From an uncultured Verrucomicrobiales bacterium (GTDB taxonomy: Bacteria; Verrucomicrobiota; Verrucomicrobiia; Verrucomicrobiales; Akkermansiaceae), in contig CAMQZC010000028.1 of the NCBI GenBank assembly GCA_947039485.1, positions 1-32,761 on the forward strand: DNA of 32,761 nucleotides. The letters run 5' to 3'. A program made the translations under genes and the position numbers. Positions 24,506-32,578 of this stretch are shown here, piece after piece. Positions within the stretch are counted from its first letter, which is position 1. The number at the start of each line of letters is the position of its first letter. The notes beneath the pieces are model-generated. The model made no database searches. It had not been told where the DNA came from and worked only from the letters and a program-made list of their open reading frames with translations.

Positions 24506-25495
24506 ATGAACACATTTAAGATACTCGCAGTCGCAGTCGTCGCATTAAGTAGCAGTGCTCTGGTTCAAGGAGCATCAAAGCTTGAAGCCGCTGTGCAACT
24601 AAGCAAAGGCAAGCCAGCCATGATTGTCATCGACAAGGCTAACGGTAAGGGTAAATTCATCTATATGAATCGTCAGACAGAGGCGCCGGTTGAAGTCCGC
24701 GTAGCCAGCTGCAAGACCTTCCAAATCCAGACTCCTGCGGACCTCGTCCGTGCCGTCACCGCTTACCGCGCTGGCGACATCAAGGGAGCTCGCAAGATGC
24801 TGAGCTCTGTCAAAAAGAAGTACGCAAGCTTTGTCGGGCTGCCCGGCAATCCTAGCAGTGAAGCCGCTGAGCTTGAACTCATGTGCGCCATCTGCATGGC
24901 TGATTGGGAATCCGTCGCCAGCCTCAGCGCAAGCTATCCGGGTGTCTCCTCCCTCAACGACATGCAAAAAGCGACACTTGAGGTTGCCAAGCTTCTTGGC
25001 AAGATCTCAGATGATCCCGCCACAAGTGATGCTCAAATCGCTGCTGCCAAAGCTCTCCAGAAGGAGCAAAAGGCCAATCTCAGCCTCGCTAGCTACGGCA
25101 TGCTTGAGTATGCCATTGGTCGCGCCTACGGAGCTAAGCTTCCGGCTAGCCTCTTGCGCAACAACCGCCTCCCTGATCCATCACGTGCAGACGGGGTGCT
25201 TGCTGCTGATGCTTACTGCCAAGCTGCCATGGCGCAGCGTGGTGCTAACATGGGCTTCACCTCCGAAGCACTCACACGTGCGGCTAAGGTCGTCTGGGCT
25301 ATGCCTGGTAACCGAGCCTATGTCGAGGAACTTGGATCTACCAAGATGGATCGCGCCACATGGATGGCCTCTCCTGCCGACTTCCGCGAGGCCGTCTCAA
25401 TCGCCTTCATCCTCACCAATGTTATCAATCCTGATAGCACGAATGACGAGATGAAGCGCATTGCCGCTTACTACTTCAACGCTCAAGCCAAGTAA
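24506..25495 (+). CDS. Exported helical protein of unknown function (329 aa)
   Basis: A signal peptide (MNTFKILAVAVVALSSSALV, cleavage near VQGA) precedes a short beta-like region. This has PAMIVIDKANGKGKFIYMNR, then PVEVRVASCKTFQI. From about residue 80 the rest is alpha-helical with Ala-rich helices (AVTAYRAGDIKGARKMLSSV), reminiscent of TPR or SEL1 solenoids but without clear repeats. I do not recognise a family. It follows the TPR gene by 23 nt and is closed by a strong terminator, so the pair forms one operon. A joint role with the TPR protein and ExbBD is plausible but not shown. Confidence 0.75.
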   Translation: MNTFKILAVAVVALSSSALVQGASKLEAAVQLSKGKPAMIVIDKANGKGKFIYMNRQTEAPVEVRVASCKTFQIQTPADLVRAVTAYRAGDIKGARKMLSSVKKKYASFVGLPGNPSSEAAELELMCAICMADWESVASLSASYPGVSSLNDMQKATLEVAKLLGKISDDPATSDAQIAAAKALQKEQKANLSLASYGMLEYAIGRAYGAKLPASLLRNNRLPDPSRADGVLAADAYCQAAMAQRGANMGFTSEALTRAAKVVWAMPGNRAYVEELGSTKMDRATWMASPADFREAVSIAFILTNVINPDSTNDEMKRIAAYYFNAQAK

Positions 25496-25520
25496 AGGCT
25501 AGGGAAAGAATAATCAACAG

Positions 25521-25562
25521 AGCAGAGGAGCAAGGCGTAGCCTACCGCTCCTCTGCTTTTTT
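25521..25562 (+). terminator. Rho-independent terminator after the TPR operon
   Basis: A perfect 11-bp stem AGCAGAGGAGC (25521-25531) with GCTCCTCTGCT (25547-25557) has a GTA/TAC inner pair and runs into six Ts. Confidence 0.93.
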
Positions 25563-25599
25563 CAACAACAAGAGCTCACTATTAGCCCCGATTTGACCT

Positions 25600-26079
25600 A
25601 TGATTGACATGCTCGTGCGCCTCTATCAGCTCCCCAGCTCTGAGCCCCTCGTGGCTCAGCTGCGAGAGCAAGGCATCATCCTGCGCTACACCCGTCCCTA
25701 TGAGCGACACATCCTCGCGGACTGGGTTGGAAAGCACTTTAGCCCCAAATGGGTCAGTGAGTGCAAAATTGCCATGTCGCGCCAACCCGTCGGCTGCTTC
25801 ATCGCCACCAAAGACAAGCAAATCATCGGCTTTGCTTGCTGCGACGTCACCGCGCGAGGCTTTGTCGGCCCCATGGGCGTCGAGGAGCAAGCACGCGGCA
25901 CTGGTGTGGGCAAGGGTCTCCTCCTCCTCGCACTAGAGTCACTCAAAGCCCAAGGGCATGCCTATGGCATTATCGGTGGGGTTGGCCCCATTGATTTTTA
26001 CGCGCGTAGTGTTGGTGCTACCATCATTGAGAATTCTAGCCCCGGCATCTACGAAGACATCCTTCCCGATCCTAAATAA
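25600..26079 (+). CDS. GNAT family N-acetyltransferase
   Basis: The 159-aa protein has the acetyl-CoA-binding motif A of the GNAT fold at about residues 88-112: MGVEEQARGTGVGKGLLLLA, with R-G-T-G-V-G as the phosphate-binding loop. IIGFACCDVTARGFVGP forms the preceding strands, and IDFYARSVGATIIE is the usual late FY segment. An N-terminal RPYERHILADWVGKHF helix may help define the substrate, which cannot be told from sequence. ATG 25600 or ATG 25609 could be the start; neither has a ribosome site. It lies between two terminators and so seems to be transcribed alone. Confidence 0.85.
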   Translation: MIDMLVRLYQLPSSEPLVAQLREQGIILRYTRPYERHILADWVGKHFSPKWVSECKIAMSRQPVGCFIATKDKQIIGFACCDVTARGFVGPMGVEEQARGTGVGKGLLLLALESLKAQGHAYGIIGGVGPIDFYARSVGATIIENSSPGIYEDILPDPK

Positions 26080-26141
26080 GCAATATAGTGCGCCCTAAGC
26101 GGGCAAATATCTTCCTTTTTTAAAAAAGCCCACTCTTAGCC

Positions 26142-26170
26142 TTGACAGGGGGAGCCAATCTTGCTAGTGT
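26142..26170 (+). promoter_or_regulatory. Promoter of the acidic-tailed lipoprotein gene
   Basis: A perfect TTGACA (26142-26147), 17 bp and TAGTGT (26165-26170) put the transcript start near 26177, leaving a 20-nt leader without a Shine-Dalgarno before ATG 26197. Confidence 0.65.
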
Positions 26171-26196
26171 ACTAGCATATTACCTTACTAATTTTC

Positions 26197-26922
26197 ATGA
26201 AGCATTTTCTATTTACTCCAGTATGTGCCATCGTCGCCTTGGTTAGCCTTAACTCCTGCCAAAACGAAGACAAATCAGCCACGGAGCTGACAACGGAACT
26301 CACCGCAGAACTCCAAAAAGTAGTCAGCTACGAGACCGCTCAAATTGCAGCCCCTCGCGTTGAAGTACTCAACAAGCGATTCCAAGATGCCCTTGTGCGT
26401 GTCTTTGCAGCCAATGGCACTCCTCTCCTTGCCTCTGCTGCCCGCCCATCCGACTTGGCCGAAGCTCTCGGTTACCTCGGTAAAGAAATGGGACGAGTAA
26501 AATCCAGCAAGCCAACTGCTGATTACGCGAGCCCTATTGACCGCGAAACTCTCCTTGTCGCCATTGGTCGCAACCAAAGCGATAAGCCCGCCCTTGATGC
26601 CGCTAAGAGCCTCGAAGTCGGTGAAGAATACTTTAAGAAAGACGACGACAAGAGCAGCGAGACTCCCGGCAACTTGGCTGAGTACTACGGCTCTGACGCC
26701 CTGGGTAGCGCACTCTCCTACACGGCTGATACAGGCGTTGGCCTCTTTGCCTTTGGTGAAGAATTGGTCGAGGTGCCAGAAGAAGTAGCTCTCGTAGAAT
26801 CTAGCGATGACGCCGTAAGCAGTGATGAAGAATCTAGCGATGACTCCTCAAGCTCCGATGAAGAAGTCGAGGTTGAAGAAGAAAGCTCCGATGAAGAATC
26901 TGGCATCAGCATCGAGATTTAA
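26197..26922 (+). CDS. Lipoprotein with a highly acidic C-terminal tail
   Basis: The 241-aa protein has a lipoprotein signal (MKHFLFTPVCAIVALVSL) and lipobox LNSC, with the mature end CQNEDK. Residues 25-190 are mixed helical with no named domain. From about residue 200 the chain becomes a Ser/Asp/Glu tail with repeated SSDEE-type units (DAVSSDEESSDDSSSSDEE), ending ISIEI. Such tails can bind cations or extend a protein from the surface. The mature CQNEDK resembles the short acidic export signals of surface lipoproteins in Bacteroidota, but that is analogy only. It has its own promoter and terminator. No orthologue is recognised. Confidence 0.8.
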   Translation: MKHFLFTPVCAIVALVSLNSCQNEDKSATELTTELTAELQKVVSYETAQIAAPRVEVLNKRFQDALVRVFAANGTPLLASAARPSDLAEALGYLGKEMGRVKSSKPTADYASPIDRETLLVAIGRNQSDKPALDAAKSLEVGEEYFKKDDDKSSETPGNLAEYYGSDALGSALSYTADTGVGLFAFGEELVEVPEEVALVESSDDAVSSDEESSDDSSSSDEEVEVEEESSDEESGISIEI

Positions 26923-26947
26923 GCAAGCTGCTCATTAAAAAACTTTC

Positions 26948-26987
26948 GACCGCAGTACGCAGTAACGCGTGGCTGTGGTCTTTTTTT
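26948..26987 (+). terminator. Rho-independent terminator directly ahead of truA
   Basis: GACCGCAG (26948-26955) pairs with CTGTGGTC (26973-26980), with ACGC/GCGT pairing inside, and seven Ts follow. The truA ATG lies only nine bases after this T tract. truA therefore depends on read-through or on a promoter hidden in this stretch; I see no clear one. Confidence 0.8.
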
Positions 26988-26995
26988 GTAAACAA

Positions 26996-27757
26996 ATGCC
27001 CCGACTCCTCTTCAGCTGCGCCTATGATGGTATCGCCTACCGCGGATGGCAGAGCCAGACCTGCGGAAAAGCAGCTCAGGATCGCGTAGAAGCTGCCTTT
27101 GCTCAGATCCTAGGGACTACGCAGCGCATCCATGCTAGCGGGCGCACAGACGCAGGCGTGCATGCTCGTGCGCAGCGCTTTCATATTGATATCCCCGAGG
27201 ATAACCGTATGCCCCATCGGGCGTGGATACCTGCGCTCAACTCCAAGCTACCAGCTAGCTTGCGCATCACAGGAGTTATGGAAGTGGCAGCGGGCTTTCA
27301 TGCGCGATATGATGCACAGAGCAAGAGTTATGACTATGTCATTGAGACGGCGGAGGTGTGCTCCCCCTTTGACTCAGGGCGCGTCTGGCACCAGCCTCGC
27401 AGCTTTGACGTTGATCTCTTGGCGCAAGCCTTGCAGTGCTATGTTGGCAAGCATGATTTCCGCATGTTTGCGGCCAAGCGCGGCAACGAGCCCTCGCCTG
27501 CGCCAGAGGACTTTTATATGAGAGAGATTTGGGAAGCTAGCTTGAGGCGTGAGGGCAGCTTATTACATTTGAGATTTAGAGGCAATGGATTTATGTACCG
27601 CATGGTCAGACTGCTGGTTGGTACAGCCCATCAAGTCGCCGTGGGTCGCATGAGTTGCCAGCAACTTGGCGAGATGCTCAGTGAGTACTCAGAGACGGAG
27701 AAAAGCCAGTATTGCGCCCCTGCGCAAGGGCTCTACCTGCACGAGGTAGAGTACTGA
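26996..27757 (+). CDS. truA: tRNA pseudouridine(38-40) synthase TruA
   Basis: TruA converts uridines 38-40 in the tRNA anticodon arm to pseudouridine. I start it at ATG 26996 (MPRLLFSCAYDG), giving 253 aa. The longer frame from 26969 would begin inside the upstream terminator stem. The catalytic Asp52 lies in ASGRTDAGVHA, with AYDGIAYRGWQSQ near the N-terminus and GNGFMYRMVRLLVGT near residue 200. Length and motifs are typical. It has no Shine-Dalgarno and no obvious promoter. Downstream, a two-way terminator separates it from the convergent CoA-transferase gene. Confidence 0.95.
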   Translation: MPRLLFSCAYDGIAYRGWQSQTCGKAAQDRVEAAFAQILGTTQRIHASGRTDAGVHARAQRFHIDIPEDNRMPHRAWIPALNSKLPASLRITGVMEVAAGFHARYDAQSKSYDYVIETAEVCSPFDSGRVWHQPRSFDVDLLAQALQCYVGKHDFRMFAAKRGNEPSPAPEDFYMREIWEASLRREGSLLHLRFRGNGFMYRMVRLLVGTAHQVAVGRMSCQQLGEMLSEYSETEKSQYCAPAQGLYLHEVEY

Positions 27758-27815
27758 GTCTAGCTCGCCTTGCCCCATCCTAAGAGCTGCGGATAGACCC
27801 AATTACTAGTCACAA

Positions 27816-27850
27816 AAAAGCGCCAAACCCATGATGGGCTTGGCGCTTTT
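27816..27850. terminator. Bidirectional terminator between truA and the CoA-transferase gene
   Basis: AAAAGCGCCAA pairs with TTGGCGCTTTT, with CCCAT/ATGGG extending the stem inside. A-runs and T-runs flank both sides, so it can end the truA transcript on the plus strand and the CoA-transferase transcript on the minus strand. Confidence 0.92.
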
Positions 27851-27865
27851 GCTTGAAAAATACGA

Positions 27866-29362
27866 TTAGGCGTCAATTGAGCTGAAATCAGCATTGCGCA
27901 TATCACCCGTGGCCAAGAAGGCCGAGTGCATGGCAAAGCTCTTTGGCAGGCAATGTGGCGTGTGGCCGACTGGAGTGAGCTTCAGATAGTCACGCAACTT
28001 GGCCGAGTAGTCATCGCCGCAGCAGTTGTTGATGATGCATTCGGCACGCTCGCGTGGGGATAGGCCGCGTAGGTCAGCTACGCCGTTCTCCGTCACAATC
28101 ACGTCCACATCATGCTCTGTATGGTCGGTATGTGATACCATAGGCACGATGGAGGAGATGGCACCTCCCTTGGCTACGGATGGGCAGCAGAAGATGGTCA
28201 GGTAGCCGCTGCGCGCAAAGTCGCCCGAGCCGCCAAGGCCATTCATCATGGTTGTGCCATAGAAGTGAGTGGAGTTTACATTGCCAAAGATGTCAACCTC
28301 AATTGCTGTATTCATGCAGATGAGACCCAGTCGGCGTGAAATCTCAGGGTTATTGGAGATTTCCTGAGGACGCAGGATGACTTTATCAAGATAGAAGTCG
28401 AGGTTGTCATACATCTCGGAGAGCTGGCCATCAGAGACGGTCAGGGAGCAACCGGAGGCAAACTTGCAGCGACCTTCCTTCATCAAGCTGATGACGGAGT
28501 CTTGAATGACTTCTGTGTACATGGATACGGCAGGGATTGTCTTGGATCGACCGATGGCAGCCAAGACGGCATTGGCGATGTTGCCAACACCACTTTGCAT
28601 GGGCAGGAATCCCTCAGGGATGCGACCCTCGGCGTATTCCTTCTCAAGGAATGCTACGACGTTGTCACCGATTTTGTCGGTGGTGGCGTTGCCTGCCTTA
28701 AAGGCGGCGATGCCGTCGGGAGAATGGGAGGCAACGATGCCAATAATCTTGCTAGGGTCTACCTTGAGTGTGCAGCAGCCGATGCGGCCATCAGGGCTCG
28801 TGATCTCGAGTGGCTGGCGGTTAGGGGGATCAAGGGGCATGTAGATGTCATGCATCTTGACGAGCTCAGGCTTGTGATAGGTGTTGAGCTCGATGATAAT
28901 GCGGTCTGCAACTTCGCAGTATGTGGGGCTGTTGCCACCAGCGGTGGTCAGTGTCAGCTCGCCCTCAGGGGTGATGGCTGATACTTCAATGATGGCGGTG
29001 CGGGGCTTGCGAAGGAAGCCATAGCGTACGATTTGGGGCATCACGGAGAGATGCATATCCGCGTAGTTGCACTCGGATGCATTGATGCGCTTGCGCTGAG
29101 CGGGGCAGCTTTGGTATGGGTAGCGATGACCTACGGCATTGGCCGCAGCAAGTACACCATCAGCCATGGAGCTCGTGGAGGCGCCGGTGTAGACGTCTAC
29201 CTTAAAATTACGACCAGCAGCGTGCTCGGCCATAGCTTTCTTTGCGATAGCGCCGGGCACTACTTTGGGAGAGCCTGCGGCGGTGAACCCACTAAAACCA
29301 AGGCATTCACCGTCTTCAATGAGAGCGGCGGCTTCTTCTGCTGTTATATTTTTAAATTCCAT
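27866..29362 (-). CDS. Acetyl-CoA hydrolase/transferase family, probable succinate CoA-transferase
   Basis: Members of this family move CoA between carboxylic acids, typically succinyl-CoA and acetate; some act as acetyl-CoA hydrolases. The catalytic Glu284 lies in SMYTEVIQDS. Other family features are ECLGFSGFTAAGSPK near the N-terminus, GVGNIANAVLAAI, MNGLGGSGDFARSGY and VTENGVADLRGLSPRERA near the end. I start it at ATG 29362 (MEFKNITAEEAA, 498 aa). The longer frame from 29413 would begin inside a strong promoter. The likely role is in mixed-acid or succinate/propionate fermentation or an acetate-type TCA step, which I cannot distinguish. Leader about 16 nt, no Shine-Dalgarno. Confidence 0.92.
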   Translation of the reverse strand: MEFKNITAEEAAALIEDGECLGFSGFTAAGSPKVVPGAIAKKAMAEHAAGRNFKVDVYTGASTSSMADGVLAAANAVGHRYPYQSCPAQRKRINASECNYADMHLSVMPQIVRYGFLRKPRTAIIEVSAITPEGELTLTTAGGNSPTYCEVADRIIIELNTYHKPELVKMHDIYMPLDPPNRQPLEITSPDGRIGCCTLKVDPSKIIGIVASHSPDGIAAFKAGNATTDKIGDNVVAFLEKEYAEGRIPEGFLPMQSGVGNIANAVLAAIGRSKTIPAVSMYTEVIQDSVISLMKEGRCKFASGCSLTVSDGQLSEMYDNLDFYLDKVILRPQEISNNPEISRRLGLICMNTAIEVDIFGNVNSTHFYGTTMMNGLGGSGDFARSGYLTIFCCPSVAKGGAISSIVPMVSHTDHTEHDVDVIVTENGVADLRGLSPRERAECIINNCCGDDYSAKLRDYLKLTPVGHTPHCLPKSFAMHSAFLATGDMRNADFSSIDA

Positions 29363-29384
29363 ATGTAAAATTGTTCGCACCTTT

Positions 29385-29413
29385 ATTTTATCCCCTCTGC
29401 ACCCCAGTGTCAA
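29385..29413 (-). promoter_or_regulatory. Near-consensus promoter of the CoA-transferase gene
   Basis: On the minus strand a perfect TTGACA (29413-29408), 17 bp and TAAAAT (29390-29385) predict a start near 29378 and a 16-nt leader. The strength of the match suggests high expression. It lies in the 96-nt gap after the GHL10 gene, which has no terminator hairpin, so some read-through from GHL10 is possible. Confidence 0.78.
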
Positions 29414-29458
29414 GGCGGAGGTTTGGTATTTTAACGATATATGGGTAAGCTATAAGGA

Positions 29459-30889
29459 TTAGCGGGCTAATACGGCTGCTGGGCCGCTATTTCCCGTGGC
29501 TGATATCGGGCGTACGGCGATGCGGTCAGCCTTGGCGAGCATGGAGGAAGGCAGTGCCACGCCCTTTTGAGCTCCAGGCAGCACGCACACGGCATACCAG
29601 CGACCAGCTTGACGAATCTGGATGACCCACTTGCGAGCGGAGTTGTCTCCTGCGCGCCAGCCAATTTGCACGATATGGCCCTTGTCACGTGCCGCGGCTT
29701 GAGGGCGATCGGGGCGTGAGTTGCCACACCAGGGCATGGATGGAGGCAGTGCCCAGTCCCAGTAGCGCGCACGCAGCTGACTCTGTACGCCACCGCGATT
29801 CTTGCCGATAGATGACCAGCTCCAGAACAGCTGCCCCGGACTCTGACGCGCCAATCGGCGAGAGAAATCAATTTGACGACCAATCTCTGAGGCTCTGCGA
29901 CCGGGGTCTTCCTTGCTCTTGATTCGTTGGCTTGCGATGCCCGGCCAGACTGGGCGTCTAGGGTTGATTGCTGACCACCAGCGCATCAGTGAACTAAAGC
30001 TCTGATCGCCAGCGTCGCGCCAGTAGAGCTGCGGAGCGAGGTAATCCACCCAGCCCTTGGCCAGCCACTTGCGGCCATCACAGGCGAGGTGCTCGTAGGC
30101 ATTCACCCCTGCCTTCACATCACTGGGGTAGCCCGGTTGCCAGACGCCAAAGGGGCTAATGCCCACGCGCACCCAAGGCTTTTTCGACTTTATCTCGGAA
30201 TAAATGTTTTGCACAAATCGGTCAATCGCGGCGCGGCGTTTGGCCGGGGTGAGCCCATCGTAGAGCTTGTGAGGAGGGTAGGGGTAGAAGTAATCATCCA
30301 GATGCACGCCATCAATATCGTAGCGCTTGACCACATCCATGATGACATCGGTCACATGCTCCTGCGATTCACTGCTGCTGGGTAGCAACATGGAGTGTGA
30401 GCCCGTGCGCTTGATGAGATGTGGCTTGCGCTGGGAGATGTGTCCGCGACCGACGCGCGCACTGCCCACGCCAGCGCGGAAGGGGTTGAACCATGCGTGG
30501 ATCTCAATGCCGCGCTTGTGCGCCTCTGCAACCGCAAAGGCGAGTGGGTCATAGCCAGGGTTTACACCTGCGCCACTCAGCCATGAGGACCATGGCTCGT
30601 ACTTCGAGTTATAAAAGGCATCGCTGTTGGGGCGGACCTGCAGGATGATGGCATTCATCCTGAGCCGCGCGGCTGTGTTGAGGATATCGAGCAACTCTGC
30701 GCGTTGCTTGGCAGCGGAGAGGCCCGTGCGAGAAGGCCAATCAATATTAAAAACAGTTGAAACCCATGCCGCGCGAAACTCTCGCGTGGGCTCAGCAGGC
30801 TGCTCATTGGTAGGCTGCCAAGCTGAGGCGAGCTGTGAGCCGCAAAGCAGTGCTAGGGACAGGGTGAGTAAAACGCGGAAGATGGGCAT
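29459..30889 (-). CDS. Exported GHL10-type (DUF187) glycoside hydrolase-like protein
   Basis: The 476-aa protein has a signal peptide ending near ASAWQ (residue 24). It continues with the family block REFRAAWVSTVFNIDWPSRTG, MNAIILQVRPNSDAFYNSKY, GIEIHAWFNPFRAG, and YDIDGVHLDDYFYPYP near residue 200, which carries the acidic residues expected at a TIM-barrel active site. VDYLAPQLYWRDAGDQS follows. The family includes E. coli DigH, a glycosidase acting on denuded peptidoglycan, so a cell-wall role is plausible; substrate not proven here. The C-terminal 90 residues look like a beta domain. Its promoter predicts a leaderless mRNA. murA lies upstream behind a terminator. Confidence 0.88.
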   Translation of the reverse strand: MPIFRVLLTLSLALLCGSQLASAWQPTNEQPAEPTREFRAAWVSTVFNIDWPSRTGLSAAKQRAELLDILNTAARLRMNAIILQVRPNSDAFYNSKYEPWSSWLSGAGVNPGYDPLAFAVAEAHKRGIEIHAWFNPFRAGVGSARVGRGHISQRKPHLIKRTGSHSMLLPSSSESQEHVTDVIMDVVKRYDIDGVHLDDYFYPYPPHKLYDGLTPAKRRAAIDRFVQNIYSEIKSKKPWVRVGISPFGVWQPGYPSDVKAGVNAYEHLACDGRKWLAKGWVDYLAPQLYWRDAGDQSFSSLMRWWSAINPRRPVWPGIASQRIKSKEDPGRRASEIGRQIDFSRRLARQSPGQLFWSWSSIGKNRGGVQSQLRARYWDWALPPSMPWCGNSRPDRPQAAARDKGHIVQIGWRAGDNSARKWVIQIRQAGRWYAVCVLPGAQKGVALPSSMLAKADRIAVRPISATGNSGPAAVLAR

Positions 30890-30895
30890 GTGTGC

Positions 30896-30924
30896 ATCAT
30901 ACTAGCCCAGATCGCAGATAACAA
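30896..30924 (-). promoter_or_regulatory. GHL10 gene promoter, predicted leaderless
   Basis: On the minus strand TTGTTA (30924-30919), 17 bp and TATGAT (30901-30896) precede ATG 30889. Six bases separate the -10 box from the ATG, so transcription should start at the A of the start codon. Confidence 0.68.
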
Positions 30925-31023
30925 GCACACAAGAAAAAGAGCGTGTCATGATCGCTAGGAGAATCAGGCGCTCGCGGAGAGGCTGGTAGAGGCTGCATTT
31001 GGCTCACCCCCCCCTCTAAGCGC

Positions 31024-31063
31024 AAAAAAAGGCGTCAAGTCCGTTGAAAACTTGACGCCTTTT
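31024..31063. terminator. Terminator after murA, usable in both directions
   Basis: GGCGTCAAGT (31031-31040) and ACTTGACGCC (31050-31059) form a perfect 10-bp stem. On the minus strand it is followed by seven Ts, 18 nt after the murA stop. The remaining sequence from 30925 to 31023 shows nothing else apart from a run of eight Cs. Confidence 0.93.
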
Positions 31064-31076
31064 AATCAAAAAGATC

Positions 31077-32378
31077 TTAATCGCAGTCGCAATTATTCAC
31101 ATCGGGTGCACGACGTACGTCGGCTCCCAGCATGAGCAACTTGTCATCCAAGAGCTCATAACCGCGGTCGATGTGATGCAATCGGCGAATCTCGGTCTCA
31201 CCCTCAGCTGCCAAGGCGGCCAAGACTAGTGCTGCAGAGGCGCGTAGGTCACTGGCACGCACGGGCGCTCCAGAGAGTGCCTCGACACCAGATATCACGG
31301 CTGTGCCGCTGTCTACCTTGATGTTGGCTCCCATACGACCAAGCTCGGCACAGTGCATGAATCGCTGTGGGAAAATTGTGTCCTTGACCACACTCAGCCC
31401 GGGGGTCAGGGCAAAGAGTGCTGTCATTTGTGCTTGCATGTCGGTGGGGTAACCGCTGTAGGGGGCTGTGACGATTTTGCCGCCCTTGGGCTCTGTCGCA
31501 GGCTTTACTACGGCGGAGGTGCCAGCGTCGTTGTACTTGACAGAGTGACCACACTCCACGAGGAGGTCGGAGATGACGGTCATGTGCTCGCGGCAGATGC
31601 GGTTGAGTCGTACACCTTTCTCCTTGTCCCCCATCATGGCTGCGGCTACCATGAAGGTGCCTGCCTCAATGCGGTCAGGGATGACGGTGTGGTCGCAGCC
31701 GTGGAGGCGCTCGACACCATGAATTGTAATGGTGCGTGAGCCTGCACCCTCGATGCGAGCGCCCATGCGGATGAGGAAGTTGGCAAGATCCACGACCTCG
31801 GGCTCACGTGCTGCGGATTCAATCACGGTTGTGCCATGCGCCAGTACGGCGGCCATCATTAAGTTGTCTGTACCGAGGACGGTGGGGCCATTCTCGCCGC
31901 GCATGTCGATGGTTGTGCCCACCAGACCATTTGGTGCTTCGATGATCATGTTGCCGCCTTTCACTCGTACGCGTGCACCTAGCGATTGAATCGCACGTAG
32001 ATGCAAATCAACAGGACGATCGCCAATCACGCAGCCACCGGGTAAGGGCAGTGTGCAGCGGTGCATACGCGCCATCATGGGCCCAAGTAGGCAGATAGAG
32101 GCGCGCATCTTGCGGACTTGCTCGTAGGACGCCATGGAGCTAATACCATCGGGGGACTCGATGCGCACGGTTCCACTTGAGCGCTCAACTGAGGCGCCTA
32201 ATTGACTCAGAATCTGAATCATGTAGTTGGTATCCGAGACATCGGGGACGCGACTGATGCGTATAGGCTCGTCCGTTAGGAGAGCGGCCGCGAGAATAGG
32301 GAGGGACGCGTTTTTTGAGCCGCTGATATTAACAGATCCGTGCAGGCGTTTACCGCCCTGAACAATAAGTTTTTCCAT
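31077..32378 (-). CDS. murA: UDP-N-acetylglucosamine 1-carboxyvinyltransferase
   Basis: MurA transfers enolpyruvate to UDP-GlcNAc, the first committed step of peptidoglycan synthesis in the cytosol. I start at ATG 32378 (MEKLIVQGGKRLHG, 433 aa); the longer frame adds MLCSSFILICD, which does not look like MurA. Lys22-Asn23 in SGSKNASLPILAA and the catalytic Cys115 in LPLPGGCVIGDRPVDLHL are present. A cysteine at this position is the usual target of fosfomycin. RIEAGTFMVAAAMM and YPTDMQAQMTALFAL are further family blocks. The start has no Shine-Dalgarno. The 200-nt gap upstream holds the terminator of the next minus-strand gene and a weak promoter-like TTGTGT plus TAAAGC pair. Confidence 0.97.
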   Translation of the reverse strand: MEKLIVQGGKRLHGSVNISGSKNASLPILAAALLTDEPIRISRVPDVSDTNYMIQILSQLGASVERSSGTVRIESPDGISSMASYEQVRKMRASICLLGPMMARMHRCTLPLPGGCVIGDRPVDLHLRAIQSLGARVRVKGGNMIIEAPNGLVGTTIDMRGENGPTVLGTDNLMMAAVLAHGTTVIESAAREPEVVDLANFLIRMGARIEGAGSRTITIHGVERLHGCDHTVIPDRIEAGTFMVAAAMMGDKEKGVRLNRICREHMTVISDLLVECGHSVKYNDAGTSAVVKPATEPKGGKIVTAPYSGYPTDMQAQMTALFALTPGLSVVKDTIFPQRFMHCAELGRMGANIKVDSGTAVISGVEALSGAPVRASDLRASAALVLAALAAEGETEIRRLHHIDRGYELLDDKLLMLGADVRRAPDVNNCDCD

Positions 32379-32527
32379 GTCGCAGATGAGAATAAAGGAT
32401 GAGCAAAGCAAGTGGCTTTAAGTCTGCTGAAAAGCTAACACAAAAAGCCCCTATAAGCAAGCAAATTTACGAGCATAGTCATCGCCTCAATAACAGCTAG
32501 CTTGTCATTGAGTGGTGTAGGGACAAA

Positions 32528-32560
32528 AAAGGCGACCCCTTGATAGGAGTCGCCTTTAAA
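32528..32560 (-). terminator. Terminator after the right-edge repeat protein
   Basis: On the plus strand GGCGAC (32531-32536) and GTCGCC (32549-32554) form the core of the stem, with further CC/GG pairing. Read on the minus strand the hairpin is followed by six Ts, 19-50 nt after the stop of the repeat protein. This supports a minus-strand gene there. Confidence 0.82.
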
Positions 32561-32578
32561 AAATAAATTGTAAGCAAC

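Noticed and set aside
29363..29413. Longer N-terminus of the CoA-transferase (MTLGCRGDK...)
   Set aside because: It would begin inside the TTGACA of a near-consensus promoter; MEFKNITAEEAA at 29362 fits the family.
32379..32411. Longer N-terminus of MurA
   Set aside because: MEKLIVQGG at 32378 matches the family start and puts the catalytic Cys at 115.
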